From: Plasmodium brasilianum
Taxonomy: Eukaryota; Apicomplexa; Aconoidasida; Haemosporida; Plasmodiidae
Length of the DNA: 64,000 bases
Assembly: GCF_023973825.1 (NCBI RefSeq)
Contig: NC_090115.1
Location: forward strand, 310,001 to 374,000
Direction of reading: 5' to 3'
In this document: piece after piece, positions 52,374-64,000 of the stretch
How the letters are laid out: each line of letters begins with the position of its first letter
Position numbering within the stretch: the stretch's first letter is position 1
Notes under the pieces: model-generated
The model's input: only the letters and a program-made list of their open reading frames with translations
The model's database searches: none
Told to the model about the DNA's origin: nothing
Position numbers and translations under genes: made by a program

Positions 52374-53723
52374 TTCATCATCTTCTTCCTCCTCTTCGTC
52401 GTCCTCCTCCTCATCCTCAAAATCGTCGTCATCGTCATCTTCATCATCATCGAAGTCTTCTTCTTCATCTTCCTCGTCCTCCTCTTCGTCCATATCTTTC
52501 ACATTATCGTTGTCCTTCTCCTCCTCCTCCTCCTCGTTCTGCTCCTCCACCTTTTCCCCATAGCGCTTGCCGAGAACCGCCTTGCTTTTACTATTATTAT
52601 TTTTACTATTTTTTTTATTATTACTGCTATTGTTTCCACTGTTGTTATTGCTATTACTTTTTTTATTACTTTTTCCGCCAATTGATTTACCCCCAACACT
52701 CTTAGCCCCAACACTCTTAACCCCAACACTCTTAGCCCCAACATTCTTAGCCCCAACATTCTTACCGCCAATAGCTTTATTGCTAACATCACTGCTATCA
52801 TCGGTGCTCAGGTTCACTTTAAGACTACTACCTACGACACTAATATTGTTATTCTTGCTTTCCAAAGAACTGAAGGGTTCATCAAGATCCATATTTTTGT
52901 CATCAATATTACACTCACGAGTTTTTTCTACATCCAGTATGGACGAAGAAAATTCTTTTTTTTCATCCTTGGTTATCTTACCATTCGTACTAATTAAATT
53001 TTCTTTTTGATGAATAAACATGTACACGTGCATAATTGGTGTATTCCGAATAGTAGCATTTAAACATTTATAAGGACAACATCTTTTATCACTTTTTAAA
53101 GCAGAACAAATAATTAAATTACTTTTATACCCTCTTTTTTTTTTTGCAAATTCTTCTACTTCTTTTAGAATTTCTTTTGGATTTTGAATACAATTATATT
53201 CTAATCTAATCCAAACAGGTATTTGTGTATGTTTGTAAGAACTTTGGTATTTATCATATCTTGGATATACATAATTACTATCTTTTTTAGCTTGAACAAA
53301 ACTTAATAATAATTCTTTACACGTATTATCTTGTACATAATTATGTGATAGATGTAATTCTTCCATAGGTATTTTTTGTATATACACTAATTGTTTTATT
53401 AATGATACACCATCATCTTTTATATTATTTTTATATAATTTTAATATATTTACTCCTATGTTTTCATTATAATTTAAAATATATTTCAGTAGAGTTTTTA
53501 GCCCTACACATGTAATATAATTTTCACTTAAATCAATATTTAGACAATAAAAATTATTATATACAATTTTTATAATTTTTTTTAATACTTTTACTAACTC
53601 CACTATATGACTGTCATGTAACGACTTATTATTCAATGATATATCCAAGTACCGTAATAACTTCTTACCCTTGTTGTTTTTAAAGGTAAGCTTTTTGCTT
53701 TCCCGGATGTACACCTCCATCAT
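46455..53723 (-). CDS. Giant LRR protein with PIN-like segment, unknown role
   Basis: One uninterrupted minus-strand exon of 2,422 residues. The N-terminus has RI-type leucine-rich repeats (about 20-190): LNIDLSENYITCVGLKTLL, VNILKLYKNNIKDDGVSLI, MEELHLSHNYVQDNTCKEL. LRRs bind proteins. A strongly acidic stretch (about 394-468) and a basic Lys stretch follow. A second ordered region (about 635-910) begins PLYIILDCSAVLDMKEL, continues CSYVANELKLV, and later LYLTSSSNIYSFFEYL. That is the order and spacing of a PIN nuclease-type fold, but the late acidic residue is replaced by Ser/Asn. The rest is disordered Asn/Ser-rich sequence with a VDKA repeat (about 970), poly-Asn/Ser (about 1840-1930) and a NHSSN repeat (about 2150-2210). 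In P. falciparum the syntenic gene is a conserved protein of unknown function. Confidence 0.8.
47095..47270 (-). repeat. 15-bp coding repeat (NHSSN)
   Basis: About 12 copies of ATGATTGTTACTGCT (plus-strand view) inside the LRR gene, translating as Asn-His-Ser-Ser-Asn. Confidence 0.88.
47930..48210 (-). repeat. Trinucleotide tract (poly-Asn/Ser)
   Basis: TTA/CTA trinucleotides on the plus strand encode Asn and Ser in the LRR protein. The plus-strand poly-Tyr frame is a by-product. Confidence 0.9.
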
Positions 53724-53944
53724 TACCTCCTATACTCACTACTCCTGCCCGTGTTCCTTCCTCTCTATGTACTCCCACTCTTTTCCTGTTACTGATACGT
53801 GTGCCTTTACGTGTTATGCGTTATGCGTTACGCGTTACGAGGTATACGTTATATCTTATATATTATTGTTACTCCGCTATTTTATTTTTTTTATCCTTTA
53901 TAATTTTTTTTTTTAAAAAAAAAAAGAAAAAAAAAAATATAGTT

Positions 53945-53995
<51 letters not shown>

Positions 53996-54589
53996 CATGC
54001 GTTCATAAAAGTATATGCTGCTCAAAATATCTGGCGTCATATATTTTCTTACTTAAAAACTTTTCTTCCCTTAGCTTTTATTTTTTTTTATTTTTATTTT
54101 TTTTTATTTTATTTTTTTATTTTGGCGTTCATATATTTTTGTTGCTTCTTATTTTATTTTATTTTATTTTTTAAAAAAAAAAGCCAAAAAAACTATATGA
54201 GGTTGGAGGGGAAAAAAAAAAAAAAAAAAATTAATTAAAAAGGTACTTCATAAACATACATGTGTAAATACATATACATACATACTTACGTAAATATATA
54301 TATATTTTAATACATAGGTATATTTTTAATGCATATTCACATATACATATGTATATGCATATTCATATAAACATACTCCATATACATATATATGAACATA
54401 TTTTGATGCCTACTCAATGTAGTATATGCGACTACATAGTACTGTGTAGCGCGATAGTATGTATTATTTTTTTCTTTCTATTCCTTTCAAAAAGTACCCT
54501 ATAAGGCTCCCTCTTACTCTTTAATAACAGTAACAAGAACATGATTCATATAAAAATAATAATATATATAATAGTACATACATATAATA

Positions 54590-54740
54590 ATATTTTCACA
54601 TAACAATACGTACAGTAATATATGCACATAACAATACGTACAGTAATATATGCACATAACAATACGCACAGTAATATATGCACATAACAGTACGTACAGT
54701 AATATATGCACACAACAATACGTACAGTTACACATACAGT
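54590..54740. repeat. Tandem repeat, unit about 27-28 bp
   Basis: About five copies of GTACAGTAATATATGCACAT plus AACAATAC. Confidence 0.82.
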
Positions 54741-55054
54741 AATATTATCTCAAAATATTTGCTTTCTTCATAACTTTCATGGGGATTATTTATTTTTATG
54801 TATATGGGCGGGAGGAGGAAAAAAAAATAAAAAAAAAAGGTGAGAGTGAAAAGGACGAACGTGAAATGAAACAGTGAAATACAATTCAAATGAGAAGAGC
54901 AAAATTTTGATAAGGGAAAAAAAAATTGAAAAAATTAGCTAAATTTTTTTATTATATATTTATATACAGTAAATATGTGTATACTTGCGTAAATTACAAG
55001 AGGGTGGAATTTAAACATGTAAATTGCGTTTACGTATATGTACATATACATATG

Positions 55055-55099
<45 letters not shown>

Positions 55100-55446
55100 G
55101 CTCATATACATAATACGTATGTAAATGAATATGTGCATAAGTACATAAGCATAATTATATACACGTATATTCATATACATACCCACACATACTTGGCAAG
55201 TTCATGCGCATTTAAACTGTTTCAGTCAAAAAACCTTAAGCAAACGAATTAATTATTGAAAAATATGATGAATTTGTAATGAATGAGTTTACCATTATTC
55301 ACATGTACTGTTAATAAGTTAACAATAAAAATTAAATCAAAAGGGATACATGTATACATAAGCATTATATACTTACATATACATAATATATATATATATA
55401 ATATTTACATAAATATGTATGTTCGTAAATATGTACATATACATAT

Positions 55447-55479
<33 letters not shown>

Positions 55480-56034
55480 AACGTACGAATAATTTTTATA
55501 AATTTTTGATGGTCCCAAAATCGTTCACGTAAGGAGTAATATTTACTCTGTAAAGCTCATGCTTTGAAGAAGGCAAAAATAATTAGATTTAAAAATATAT
55601 GGTACAAGAATAAAAACAATACGTATAAAATATATAATATTATACAAAGGAATAAGGAATAAACGCGTTATGCATATAATACGAATATACGCATACATAT
55701 ATATATATATATATATATATGTATACGTTCATATTATGTCATATATATAACACTTCATATACAAAATTTTTTTTAAAATTTATACTATATCGCTGTTTAA
55801 ATATTCTGCTGCATATTATTTGGCATAGTACGGTATGTGAACGAATGAAAAATATTTGTACTTTTTTTTATTATTTAATCAATTTTTTTCCTGCGCATAG
55901 CAGTAATAAACATTCTTTTTGCAATATATAAATGGTATACATTTAATACATAAATATATATATATGTACATATATACATATGTATTATAAAGTAAAAATT
56001 GTATAAAATGTATGTAAACATAAATTGTACTTAC

Positions 56035-56065
<31 letters not shown>

Positions 56066-57268
56066 CTTGCATTTATACATATATATATTAATACATAAAT
56101 CACAAACGGATTACTATTTTTAGAAAAATAAATCCATCAAAAAAAAAAAATAAACGTAAATTAAATAAATTTTGAACGTTTTTATTTTGTTTAGAGTATT
56201 TATGTATTTATGTATGTATATATATATGTATGTATATATATATGTATGTATGTATATATGTATGTATGTATTTATGTATGTATGTATATATATGTATATA
56301 TTTTTATATATGTTCAAAACGTGCAATTATTTTTTGAAAAGCTATACATGAGATATTGTTCGCTTTGCGGTTAATATATATATTTTTTGATTCTATATAT
56401 ATATAAAGTACATTTATATATACATATTCATATATATATATTATTATTAAAAAAAAAATAGATATAAAGGAACCATATTCATGTAAAACGAAATTCTTTT
56501 ATTTTATTCTTTTTTCATTTGGACAAAATTGTACCATATTATTTTATATTCATAATTTAAGCAGCATAATTTCACAAATTTTGTATTTAAAAAAAAAGGT
56601 AGAAAAATGATAAAAATAATTACATGATTATTATATGTATGTACGAAGTGCGAATTGCTGCTATATTTTGATGTACAATAAAATATTAGCGTATATTATA
56701 ATAGCACGCATATAATATACATATATATATACATATATATATATATTAATATGTGTATAAACATATGCGTAAAAATGATTATGCCATTTTCCAACTTTCA
56801 AAAAAAAGAATATAAAACAAATCTCTTTGATTCATATTTTGTTAAGCTGTTTTTTTGTTAGAAAAATATTTTATATTTTTTGTAAATTTTTGCTATTTTA
56901 TTTTTACTTCGTTATTTTTGCGCCTTCAAAATGGGACGTATATTATTTTTGCTTCAATTTTGCTTCATTTTTGTGTAAGTTTTATAAACTGTTCTGATTT
57001 AATATGTTTTGATTTAACCGGTTTAATTTGCTTATTTTCCTTTATTCTCATAACTGACCCTTTTTACTCTTTTTACATTCGTTAATCAGAACGATGAAAA
57101 TTGGTTAAACCTGTATTTTATTTATTTATTTTTTTTTTTATTTTTTTTTTTCCATGATCCGAATATGCACAGTTCAGGTAATTTTGCAAAATTAGCTGTA
57201 ATTAAATGTGTTATTTTGCGTAAGGTTAAAAATTTTTATAAACAGTCATCTCTTTTTTCGTATTATTT

Positions 57269-57490
57269 GGTACGATATTGTATTAATTTGTACCACTTGG
57301 TTTTATTTGGTACGATATTGTATTAATTTGTACCGCTTGGTTTTATTTGGTACGATATTGTATTAATTTGTACCGCTTGGTTTTATTTGGTACGATATTG
57401 TATTAATTTGTACTGCTTGGTATTAATTTGTACTGCTTGGTATTAATTTGTACTGCTTGGTTTTATTTGGTACTATTTGGTTTTATTTGG
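57269..57490. repeat. 40-bp tandem repeat with inverted arms
   Basis: Four near-identical 40-bp units followed by truncated ones. Each unit contains GGTAC and, about 16 bases later, GTACC, so a unit could fold back on itself. Confidence 0.85.
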
Positions 57491-58400
57491 CATTTTTTTT
57501 TTTTTTTTTGAAATGGAATATAATTTATAAGCTCAGAATAATGTTTAATTCAGTTATATACCACTTTTACAAACATAAAGACCTAAGTTCTGAAATGAGA
57601 AACACCTGTGAAAGGACCTTTTTAATTAGTATAAATGGTTGTAGAAAATAATAATCATCAGGAAAAAAAAAAAAATGAAAAATAATGTAATAAAATTGCA
57701 TAGATTTTTCCTCTTCCTCATCATGTATGCACAGCAAAACATGTTATCAGTATAAATACTCATACACATAAATGTATATACATATGTATATACATATGTG
57801 CATATATCCCCCCCTTAAAAAAAAGATGTTTTCAAAAAGTGTAGCATTTTGTTTTATATGCTCATAAACGTTTGTAAAAAATTTACATGATATTGCACAC
57901 ATGTGTACATATATAGGAATGTGCTATCGCTGTAGGGTAGTTTTTTTTTTTTTTTTTATTAATCCTTGTAAACAAGTACATTCGTAGGAAAATTAGTCCT
58001 TGTTCATTAGGGTTACAAAGAAATTTTAATTATTTGCACATACCACTAATGTAAACATTATGCATTGTAAGTTATTATACCATTTGTGTTAGCATACAAA
58101 TACTTTGAGGTCTTTTTTTTTTTTTTTTTTTTTTTTATCAAATATATGCAAATATGCTACGAAACCATTTTTGAAAATTTTCAACCTTAATAAAATTTAT
58201 AAACATATAATACAGGTGTTGTGTGTATTTTCTTTTTTCTACAATTTTTTTACGTTTTACGTATTTTTGTTTTGTCAGTGTGTTAAAGGGGTAACATAAA
58301 AGAGCTTATTTTTTTTTTTCGTTCTTTCGTTTTTTCCTGCTTTCTGTTATATTTTTTTTTTTTCGAATTGATAAAGAGAATAAACCATACAATCGTTTCG

Positions 58401-58735
58401 TTAAAAAGTTAGACAACTTTTAATTGTGTGAAGAGCTTTTAAAGTTTCATTAGGGGAAAACAAAACTTCAAACGAATCCGAAATTTTACACGGTAAAATT
58501 TGCCTGCACATGTACATATATATGAATATGTATATACATGCATATGCATATGCCTGTTATATGCGCCATGCATTCAACAAATACATAGATTATTATGCTC
58601 ACGTATCGCATATTTAAAAAAAAAAAAAAAAAATTGACAAAAAGAAAGTAGCATTAACTCGAAAGAAAAGTTTTCCCTTTTATTCTGTTTTAATGAGTAT
58701 TTTCCATATTCACACAAATTTGGTATATATACCAT
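58401..58735 (-). CDS. Candidate small two-exon gene, unknown
   Basis: Minus-strand exons 58735-58659 and 58503-58401 (phase 2, codon GAG) would encode 59 residues. They begin MVYIPNLCEYGKYSLKQNKR, join through NFSFEQILPCKISDSFEV, and end KALHTIKSCLTF. Supporting points are an ATG right after a long A-run, GT/AG borders in matching phase, and an amino-acid mix unlike the poly-Ile/Tyr/Phe noise around it. Against it are the small size, no recognised family, and a donor (GTTAAT) that is not strong. Further 3' exons are possible. No function can be proposed. Confidence 0.3.
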
Positions 58736-59315
58736 AAGCTTTTTTTTTTTTTTTTTTTTAAGTACAACTATATATATTCGTCTATTCATATGTTTAACCA
58801 AGAATGAATAGGTTCATATCCATTTGTGCGAATAAATAAATATGGGTGTACATTGGAAATGGACTTAAATTGCATACATGGAAAATAAAGCAAAGCACTT
58901 TTATAAAGTTAATGTAGGCTTTTCTTTTCCTATTTTTTACGCATAATCTCGGTATTCTGATGCCTTCCGCGAATGTTTGTACGTATTTTAAAAAATTATA
59001 CAGTTAGAACGATATATATATTCGCATGCACATGTAAAGAGGCACATATCCAAATGCAAAGTAGCGCATATGTATATGTAACGCCGTACCCACACAAAGA
59101 CGACGTGACAAAATAGAGTCAAGTTTGCTACATACATTATTGTGCATATTAGGCACCTCTTAATTACGATATCTCATTACGTAAAAAAAAAAAAATAATA
59201 AAATAAAATAAAAAATTGCTTTCAAAAAAAATGCACTTTGTGCCTGAACAACTAAGGTGGTAATACAAAAGGGGAAGAGGTTATATTTTTGTTTTTTTTA
59301 TTTTTACAAAAACAG
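58736..59315. other. Intergenic, nothing clear
   Basis: Contains a poly-T run (58740-58760), mixed AT-rich DNA and a poly-A run (59181-59193). It is the 3' side of the helical-repeat gene. Confidence 0.55.
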
Positions 59316-61534
59316 CTAATTTATCAAATGGATAAGCGTTTTCCATTCCTCTGGTAACATGCCTAACACGTATAAATATTTTTCATGTTTCTTTTTCTTT
59401 AAAAGTAAAACAATTTTCGTCATTTCTTCCTTACTTATGTCCTTTTTATTATCGTTAATGAATTTTATGCAATTTTGTAGTATACGACTTTTATTAAGTA
59501 GCACTAAATGATCGGGGATGATTTTCTCACTCTGCCTTATTTCGCTTTGGTTCATTTCGCTTTGGTTCATTTCGCTTTGGTTCATTTCGCTCTGGTTCAT
59601 TTCGCTTTGGTTCATTTCGCTCTGGTTCATTTCGCTTTGGTCCATTTCTCTCTGGTTCATTTCGCTCTGGTTCATTTCGCTCTGGTTCATTTTGCTCTGG
59701 TTCATTTCGCTTTGGTTCATTTCGCTTTGGTTCATTTCTCTCTGGTTCATTTCGCTTTGGTTCATTTCGCTCTGGTTCATTTCGCCCTGGTTCATTTCGC
59801 TCTGGTTCATTTCGCTCTGGTTCATTTCACTCTGCTTCTTTCCGATCTGCTTCCTTTTGCTGCACTTTTTTTTCGCCAACTCGCTTTGTTGTTCACTCAG
59901 AGTGGGTGTATAGTCATGACTGCATTTCTCCTTGCCATTTCGAAAAGGCACACGAGATGAAAGTGAAAGGGGTAATAAGTCGAGCAGGATAACTGAATAG
60001 AAGTAACATAAGAATTCATTAATATTCATTTTTTCAATTTTGTTCATTAAATTGATAGCTATTTTATGTAAAATTTCTTTTTCATAATATATAGCATGAC
60101 ATAATCTTGAAAAACCTTTAGCATTAAAATTAAAAATATTTTGAATAATAATAGGTTTTAATTTCTCAATATGTTTATGTAAAATTTTATATTTGTGCAA
60201 ACACCAAATTAATAAGGCTAAATACTTATGATGTATATTATTTACATAATGATAGTTGTTTAAATCCTTTTCCATTAAATGAATAAATTCGTCATCATAT
60301 ATACATAATTTTGATAAGTTGTAAAAATTGATAATTTTATGTAAAGTGCTTAAGTGTTCATATTTTTTTACCATTTCTTTTATAATTATAAAGGACACAA
60401 TATTTTCTTTAAATAAATATGCATTTGTAGGTGATAAGTCATGTACTTGTAATACTTCAACTGAGTTGCAATCATTTGAATAGTTTTCTGAAGGTGTATG
60501 ATGCATTGAATAAACATCCTTTCTATTGTTTACTTGTAGAGATATATCATATTTGGAATAATTATTTTTAAAAGAATAATTCGAAATAACACTTAGTATA
60601 TCAGTTAGTTCAATGGCCGATAATAAATGTAATTCTTCATCCACCTTTTCAATTACTTGTATCATAAAATGGATAATAAAATCTTTATGTGATATATTTC
60701 TCTGATTAGAGGGAATACTTTTTCGAAATTTTCCTTGCCTTAAATATTGTAGTATATCTGATAAAAAAAAATTTGCTCTGTTAATCTCTTCAAGGTAAAG
60801 ATCGATTAACACTTTTGTATATACTCTTGATATACCAATATAATTGTATATATTTAATTTTTCTTTAATTTTTTCTATATAATTTATAATTAATCTATAT
60901 ATATACATATTCCTATTTTTGTTCAATATATATAAAGGCTCCAAAACTAACAACACATTTTCTACACTGAAACAATCCAGTCTATATATCAAGTATTCTA
61001 TAAGTTGATCTACCATCTCTTTCTTTTTATCATAATAATACAAATAAGAATAAATATGAAAAATATTTACTATTTGATCCGGTGTATACGTTTTCAAGTG
61101 ATATATTATTTGAGATTCCACATGGGGTAAAAATACTTCATAAATAAATTCCTTAGTAATCTGCTTTTTCAAGATAACGTACTTTTCATCCTTGCCGCTG
61201 GTCAGCTCGCTACTACCAGAACTGCTTCTTATGCTGCTTCCGCTCTTGTCACTCTCTTCGTTCAACAGAACGCATTTATTTGCACTTCCAACGTTAGCCT
61301 TATTTCCTCCTTCACAATCATTTATCTTCCTTGGAGCTATTTTCGTTCCTTCATTTCCTACCTCTTCGCACATATCCCTCTCCTTATAACCATACTTGGG
61401 GTCCTCCTTTCCTCCCTTGATTTTTTTCCTTTTTAACAGGTGTTGGTACTTTTCAATTATTTGCGTACTATTGTAGTCTACACTATCCCTGCTATTACTG
61501 CTATTAGTGTTATTACTATTGCTATTAATACTTC

Positions 61535-61567
<33 letters not shown>

Positions 61568-61724
61568 CACTCCGCTCGATGTCCTTGTTATTGATAAATG
61601 CTGCATTCTCGTTTATGCTACTAAAACATTTAACCGTGTACATTGTTCTGTACGTGTGCAAAACCCTGGTGCGCCGCGTAAGATGCAAGCTTTGGGGATA
61701 TTTTTTAAAAGGGAAAAATTTCAT
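59316..61724 (-). CDS. Mitochondrial helical-repeat (HPR/OPR-like) protein
   Basis: One minus-strand exon of 802 residues. The N-terminus (MKFFPFKKYPQSLHLTRRTR, then VLHTYRTMYTVKCFSS) is rich in Arg, Lys and aromatic residues and free of acids, typical of a mitochondrial presequence. An Asn/Ser-rich linker follows. From about 185 to 650 there are successive amphipathic helix pairs with recurring L-x-x-I-x-x-I-x-x-x-Y patterns (YTPDQIVNIFHIYSYLYYYD, SVENVLLVLEPLYIL, LHKIINFYNLSKL, FSRLCHAIYYEKEILHKI). These are like the heptatricopeptide/octotricopeptide proteins that bind fragmented mitochondrial rRNA and mRNA in Apicomplexa. A block of about 20 SEMNQ pentapeptides (about 632-735) precedes a short helical C-terminus (YLYVLGMLPEEWKTLIHLIN). 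No RAP domain is visible. RNA binding and location are inferred. Confidence 0.72.
59525..59830 (-). repeat. 15-bp coding repeat (SEMNQ), about 20 copies
   Basis: TTCATTTCGCTCTGG / TTCATTTCGCTTTGG units (plus-strand view) encode Gln-Ser-Glu-Met-Asn with Arg, Gly, Lys or Asp variants. Confidence 0.92.
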
Positions 61725-62855
61725 TTGCTTGATTGGAAGAGCTCAATCGCGTGTATACACATGTACGTAAGGATATATGTATGCAGGCATACACATACGC
61801 ACATATATACATGTACATATATATATATATATATATATATTTATGCGTACTAATAATACTTCTTTTTAGCCTATGCCAGCATATCAAGGTGAAGCATATA
61901 CCAAGGTAAAAATTTCTCTTAACTTTGGACCCTTCCCCTAACACTTTCAAATCCTTGAGTTTGCAAATTTTTAAAATAAAAAAAAAAAAAAAAAAAAAAA
62001 AAAAACGGCCCCCATGCATGTATATGTTGCCAAAACCGTTCAATAAAAAAAAAATTATGAACTCAGAAGAACCAAAATTAAAAAAAAAAAAATAAAATAA
62101 TAAAATAATAAAATAAAATAATAAAATAAAATAATAAAATAAAATAATAAAATAAAATAATAAAATAAAAAAAAAAAATATATATATATATAAACATAGG
62201 CATAGGCATAACCATAACAATACGCATAAACGTAAGTACAATAATCAGTACACTTAAAAAGTAGAAATATTTTCAAAATTTAAGCCGAAAAAGTGAAAAT
62301 TCAAAAGAAACAAAAAAGGGGAAGCTTCTAAATTTCAAACAAAGAAAGTATGTACTTAAGAGCATAAAGCTACACAATCATTTTGGTTAAACGATGACAC
62401 ATACATAGTATTTTCAGTATTAAGTAGAAGGAGCAGAAGATAGGTATATATAGTATGTACGAGAACTTACGTTTGTAGCCATATGTATATGTGCAAATTT
62501 GATCATAAAAGGAAACACAGGAGCTTGGGCATCCTTTACCAATATATAAAACTTTAGATAAGGAAAATATACAGAGATAATCATAATATTAGTTTTAACC
62601 GTTTTAGGAGCTAAGTATATGTACATACAAACATATACGTATATATGTGTGTACATACGTATATAATACATCTATACCATATTTACGGGTTAATCTTCAT
62701 AAGAGAAAAGAAGTAAAGAATAAAGAAATAAAAAAAAAAAAATTAATTAAAATAAAAAAAAATAAGTTAAAGCATAATAGAAACTTTTAACACTTAAGTT
62801 TTTATTTCCATTATTTTTCCTCCCCTTTAAGAATAAAAGGAAAAAAAAAAAAAAA
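61725..62855. other. Divergent promoter region
   Basis: Between the starts of the helical-repeat gene (-) and proteasome beta-3 (+). Contains an AT tract (61815-61840), poly-A (61977-62005), an ATAATAAAATAAA repeat (62090-62170) and the poly-A in front of ATG 62856. No gene seen. Confidence 0.6.
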
Positions 62856-64000
62856 ATGGTAAGTTAACCCATACATGAACAATTAATAAGCAATGAAACG
62901 GATTTTATACCTTTTTAATTCGTTCTAATATTGTGATACATACATATATACATATACGAATGGGTGGGAGTTTGTTATGAGTGTGCTAATTTTTCACTCC
63001 TTTTAATATGCTCTAACGAAAGAGCTACATGCTGCATATGCGCAATTAAATTTACCAATAGAGAATTATTAGTGAGCAGTTGTTCATACATACATATGTA
63101 TATACATCGTCTTATTTGTCAGTTGTATATGATTGCACTTTTCGCAAGCATTTATATGGCAGCGTAAATTTAACTGGTTGAACGTAACTGCTTCGTTCAT
63201 TTATTTAATTGTTTATTTATTTTATTTTATTATTATATTTTTTTTTCATAGGGTTCAATATTCAACTACAATGGGGGTTGCGTTTTAGGGATGAGTGGAT
63301 CGGACTGCGTTGCCATTGCATGTGATATGAGACTTGGATCAAATAATTTTACAACTGTCAGTACAAATTTTACGAAAATTTTTAAAATGAATGATCATGT
63401 ATATGTAGGATTAAGCGGACTAGCCACAGATATTCAAACACTTTATGAACTGTTAAGGTACCGTGTAAATATATATCAGATAAGACAAGAAACTGAAATG
63501 GATGTTGACTGCTTTGCAAATATGTTATCAAGCATACTATATTCAAATAGGTTCTCCCCATATTTTGTTAACCCAATAGTTGTTGGTTTCAAAATAAATC
63601 ATACTATTGATGATGATGGAAACAAATCTATTACATATGAGCCTTACTTGACAGCCTATGATTTAATAGGTGCAAAATGTGAAACCAAAGATTTTGTTGT
63701 TAATGGAGTTACCAGTGAACAGCTCTACGGAATGTGCGAGTCGTTGTATATAAAGGATCAGGTAATGAGCTCGCAAGTTTGCAGATTTACATTTGCGCAG
63801 TTATACTTGTATACACACTATACAACTATATCACTGTGCCTCTTCATCCAATTACATTATCGTCGTATGTTTTTACCGCATTGTATTACCTCCACAGTGC
63901 ACTTCCTTTTTTGTGTACCTTTTTTTGCAGGACGAGAACGGATTATTTGAAACCATTTCACAATGCTTGTTGAGTGCCTTGGACAGAGACTGTCTATCAG
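62856..64000 (+). CDS. PSMB3: 20S proteasome subunit beta type-3 (5' part)
   Basis: Exon 1 is only the start codon (62856-62858), followed by donor GTAAGTTAA. Exon 2 is 63252-63761 and exon 3 starts at 63931 and runs off the window. In total 194 residues are visible. Beta-3 is a structural, non-catalytic subunit of the proteasome core ring. The sequence GSIFNYNGGCVLGMSGSDCV followed by AIACDMRLGSNNFTTVSTNF aligns with the beta-3 N-terminus (no Thr1 active site). The later blocks FKMNDHVYVGLSGLATDIQT, LIGAKCETKDFVVNGVTSEQ, LYGMCESLYIKDQ, and after the intron DENGLFETISQCLLSALDRD are all beta-3 specific. An in-frame TAG lies immediately before exon 2, so the ATG must be spliced on; the ATG at 63291 would delete a conserved strand. 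Confidence 0.93.

Larger units (their letters stand above)
53724..58400. other. Long AT-rich spacer
   Basis: Divergent side of the LRR gene. Contents: AT tracts (53955-53990, 55075-55100, 55700-55720, 56040-56065), T- and A-runs, a roughly 27-bp repeat (54590-54740), TATG/TATA microsatellites (55380-55480, 56200-56300) and a 40-bp repeat (57269-57490). A plus-strand open frame ending at 57651 and short open frames near 58150 have no recognisable content. Confidence 0.5.

Overview
This window is nuclear DNA of a malaria parasite (genus Plasmodium). The signs are very AT-rich introns and intergenic DNA, poly-A tracts in front of start codons, short GT..AG introns, Asn-, Lys- and Glu-rich low-complexity insertions, and an unmistakable set of Plasmodium proteins: an LCCL/FN2 protein of the CCp family, PhIL1, an apicomplexan ELO elongase and a 20S proteasome beta-3 subunit. 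From memory of the family, the gene order matches the central part of P. falciparum chromosome 1, read in the opposite direction. The species is not P. falciparum; base composition and repeat style would suit the P. malariae/P. ovale group, but I cannot settle that from the sequence.

Layout, left to right. 1-459 (+): 3' end of a cold-shock-domain protein. 1294-2196 (+): NatB acetyltransferase catalytic subunit. 3629-4597 (+): tubulin-binding cofactor A. 6954-8210 (+): ELO fatty-acid elongase. 10649-11386 (+): CFIm25/CPSF5 of the mRNA cleavage machinery. 13096-16499 (-): LCCL protein CCp5. 18771-19460 (-): PhIL1. 24336-27313 (-): a ten-exon, carrier-fold MTCH-like protein assembled here from exons too short to stand out as open frames. 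29510-33861 (+): a large secreted/membrane Asn-rich protein, probably PSOP24. 34770-36647 (+): a five-exon J-domain membrane protein. 37753-38418 (-): a small acidic protein with an ELM2-like motif. 41295-45038 (+): a nine-exon mitochondrial carrier. 46455-53723 (-): a 2,422-residue LRR protein with a PIN-like segment. 58401-58735 (-): a weak two-exon candidate. 59316-61724 (-): a mitochondrial helical-repeat protein. 62856-64000 (+): 5' part of proteasome beta-3, whose first exon is only the ATG.

Spaces between genes are long (often 1-5 kb) and hold mono- and dinucleotide tracts and many minisatellites with units of 10 to 40 bp. No tRNA, rRNA, CRISPR array, transposon or subtelomeric gene family was seen. 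The genes are housekeeping (acetylation, tubulin folding, lipid elongation, RNA processing, proteasome), mitochondrial (carrier, MTCH-like protein, helical-repeat protein, possibly the J protein) or sexual-stage/invasive-stage (CCp5, PhIL1, PSOP24-like). They form a conserved synteny block, not a functional operon. Exon borders were read by hand from GT/AG sites and phase; every multi-exon total given is divisible by three.
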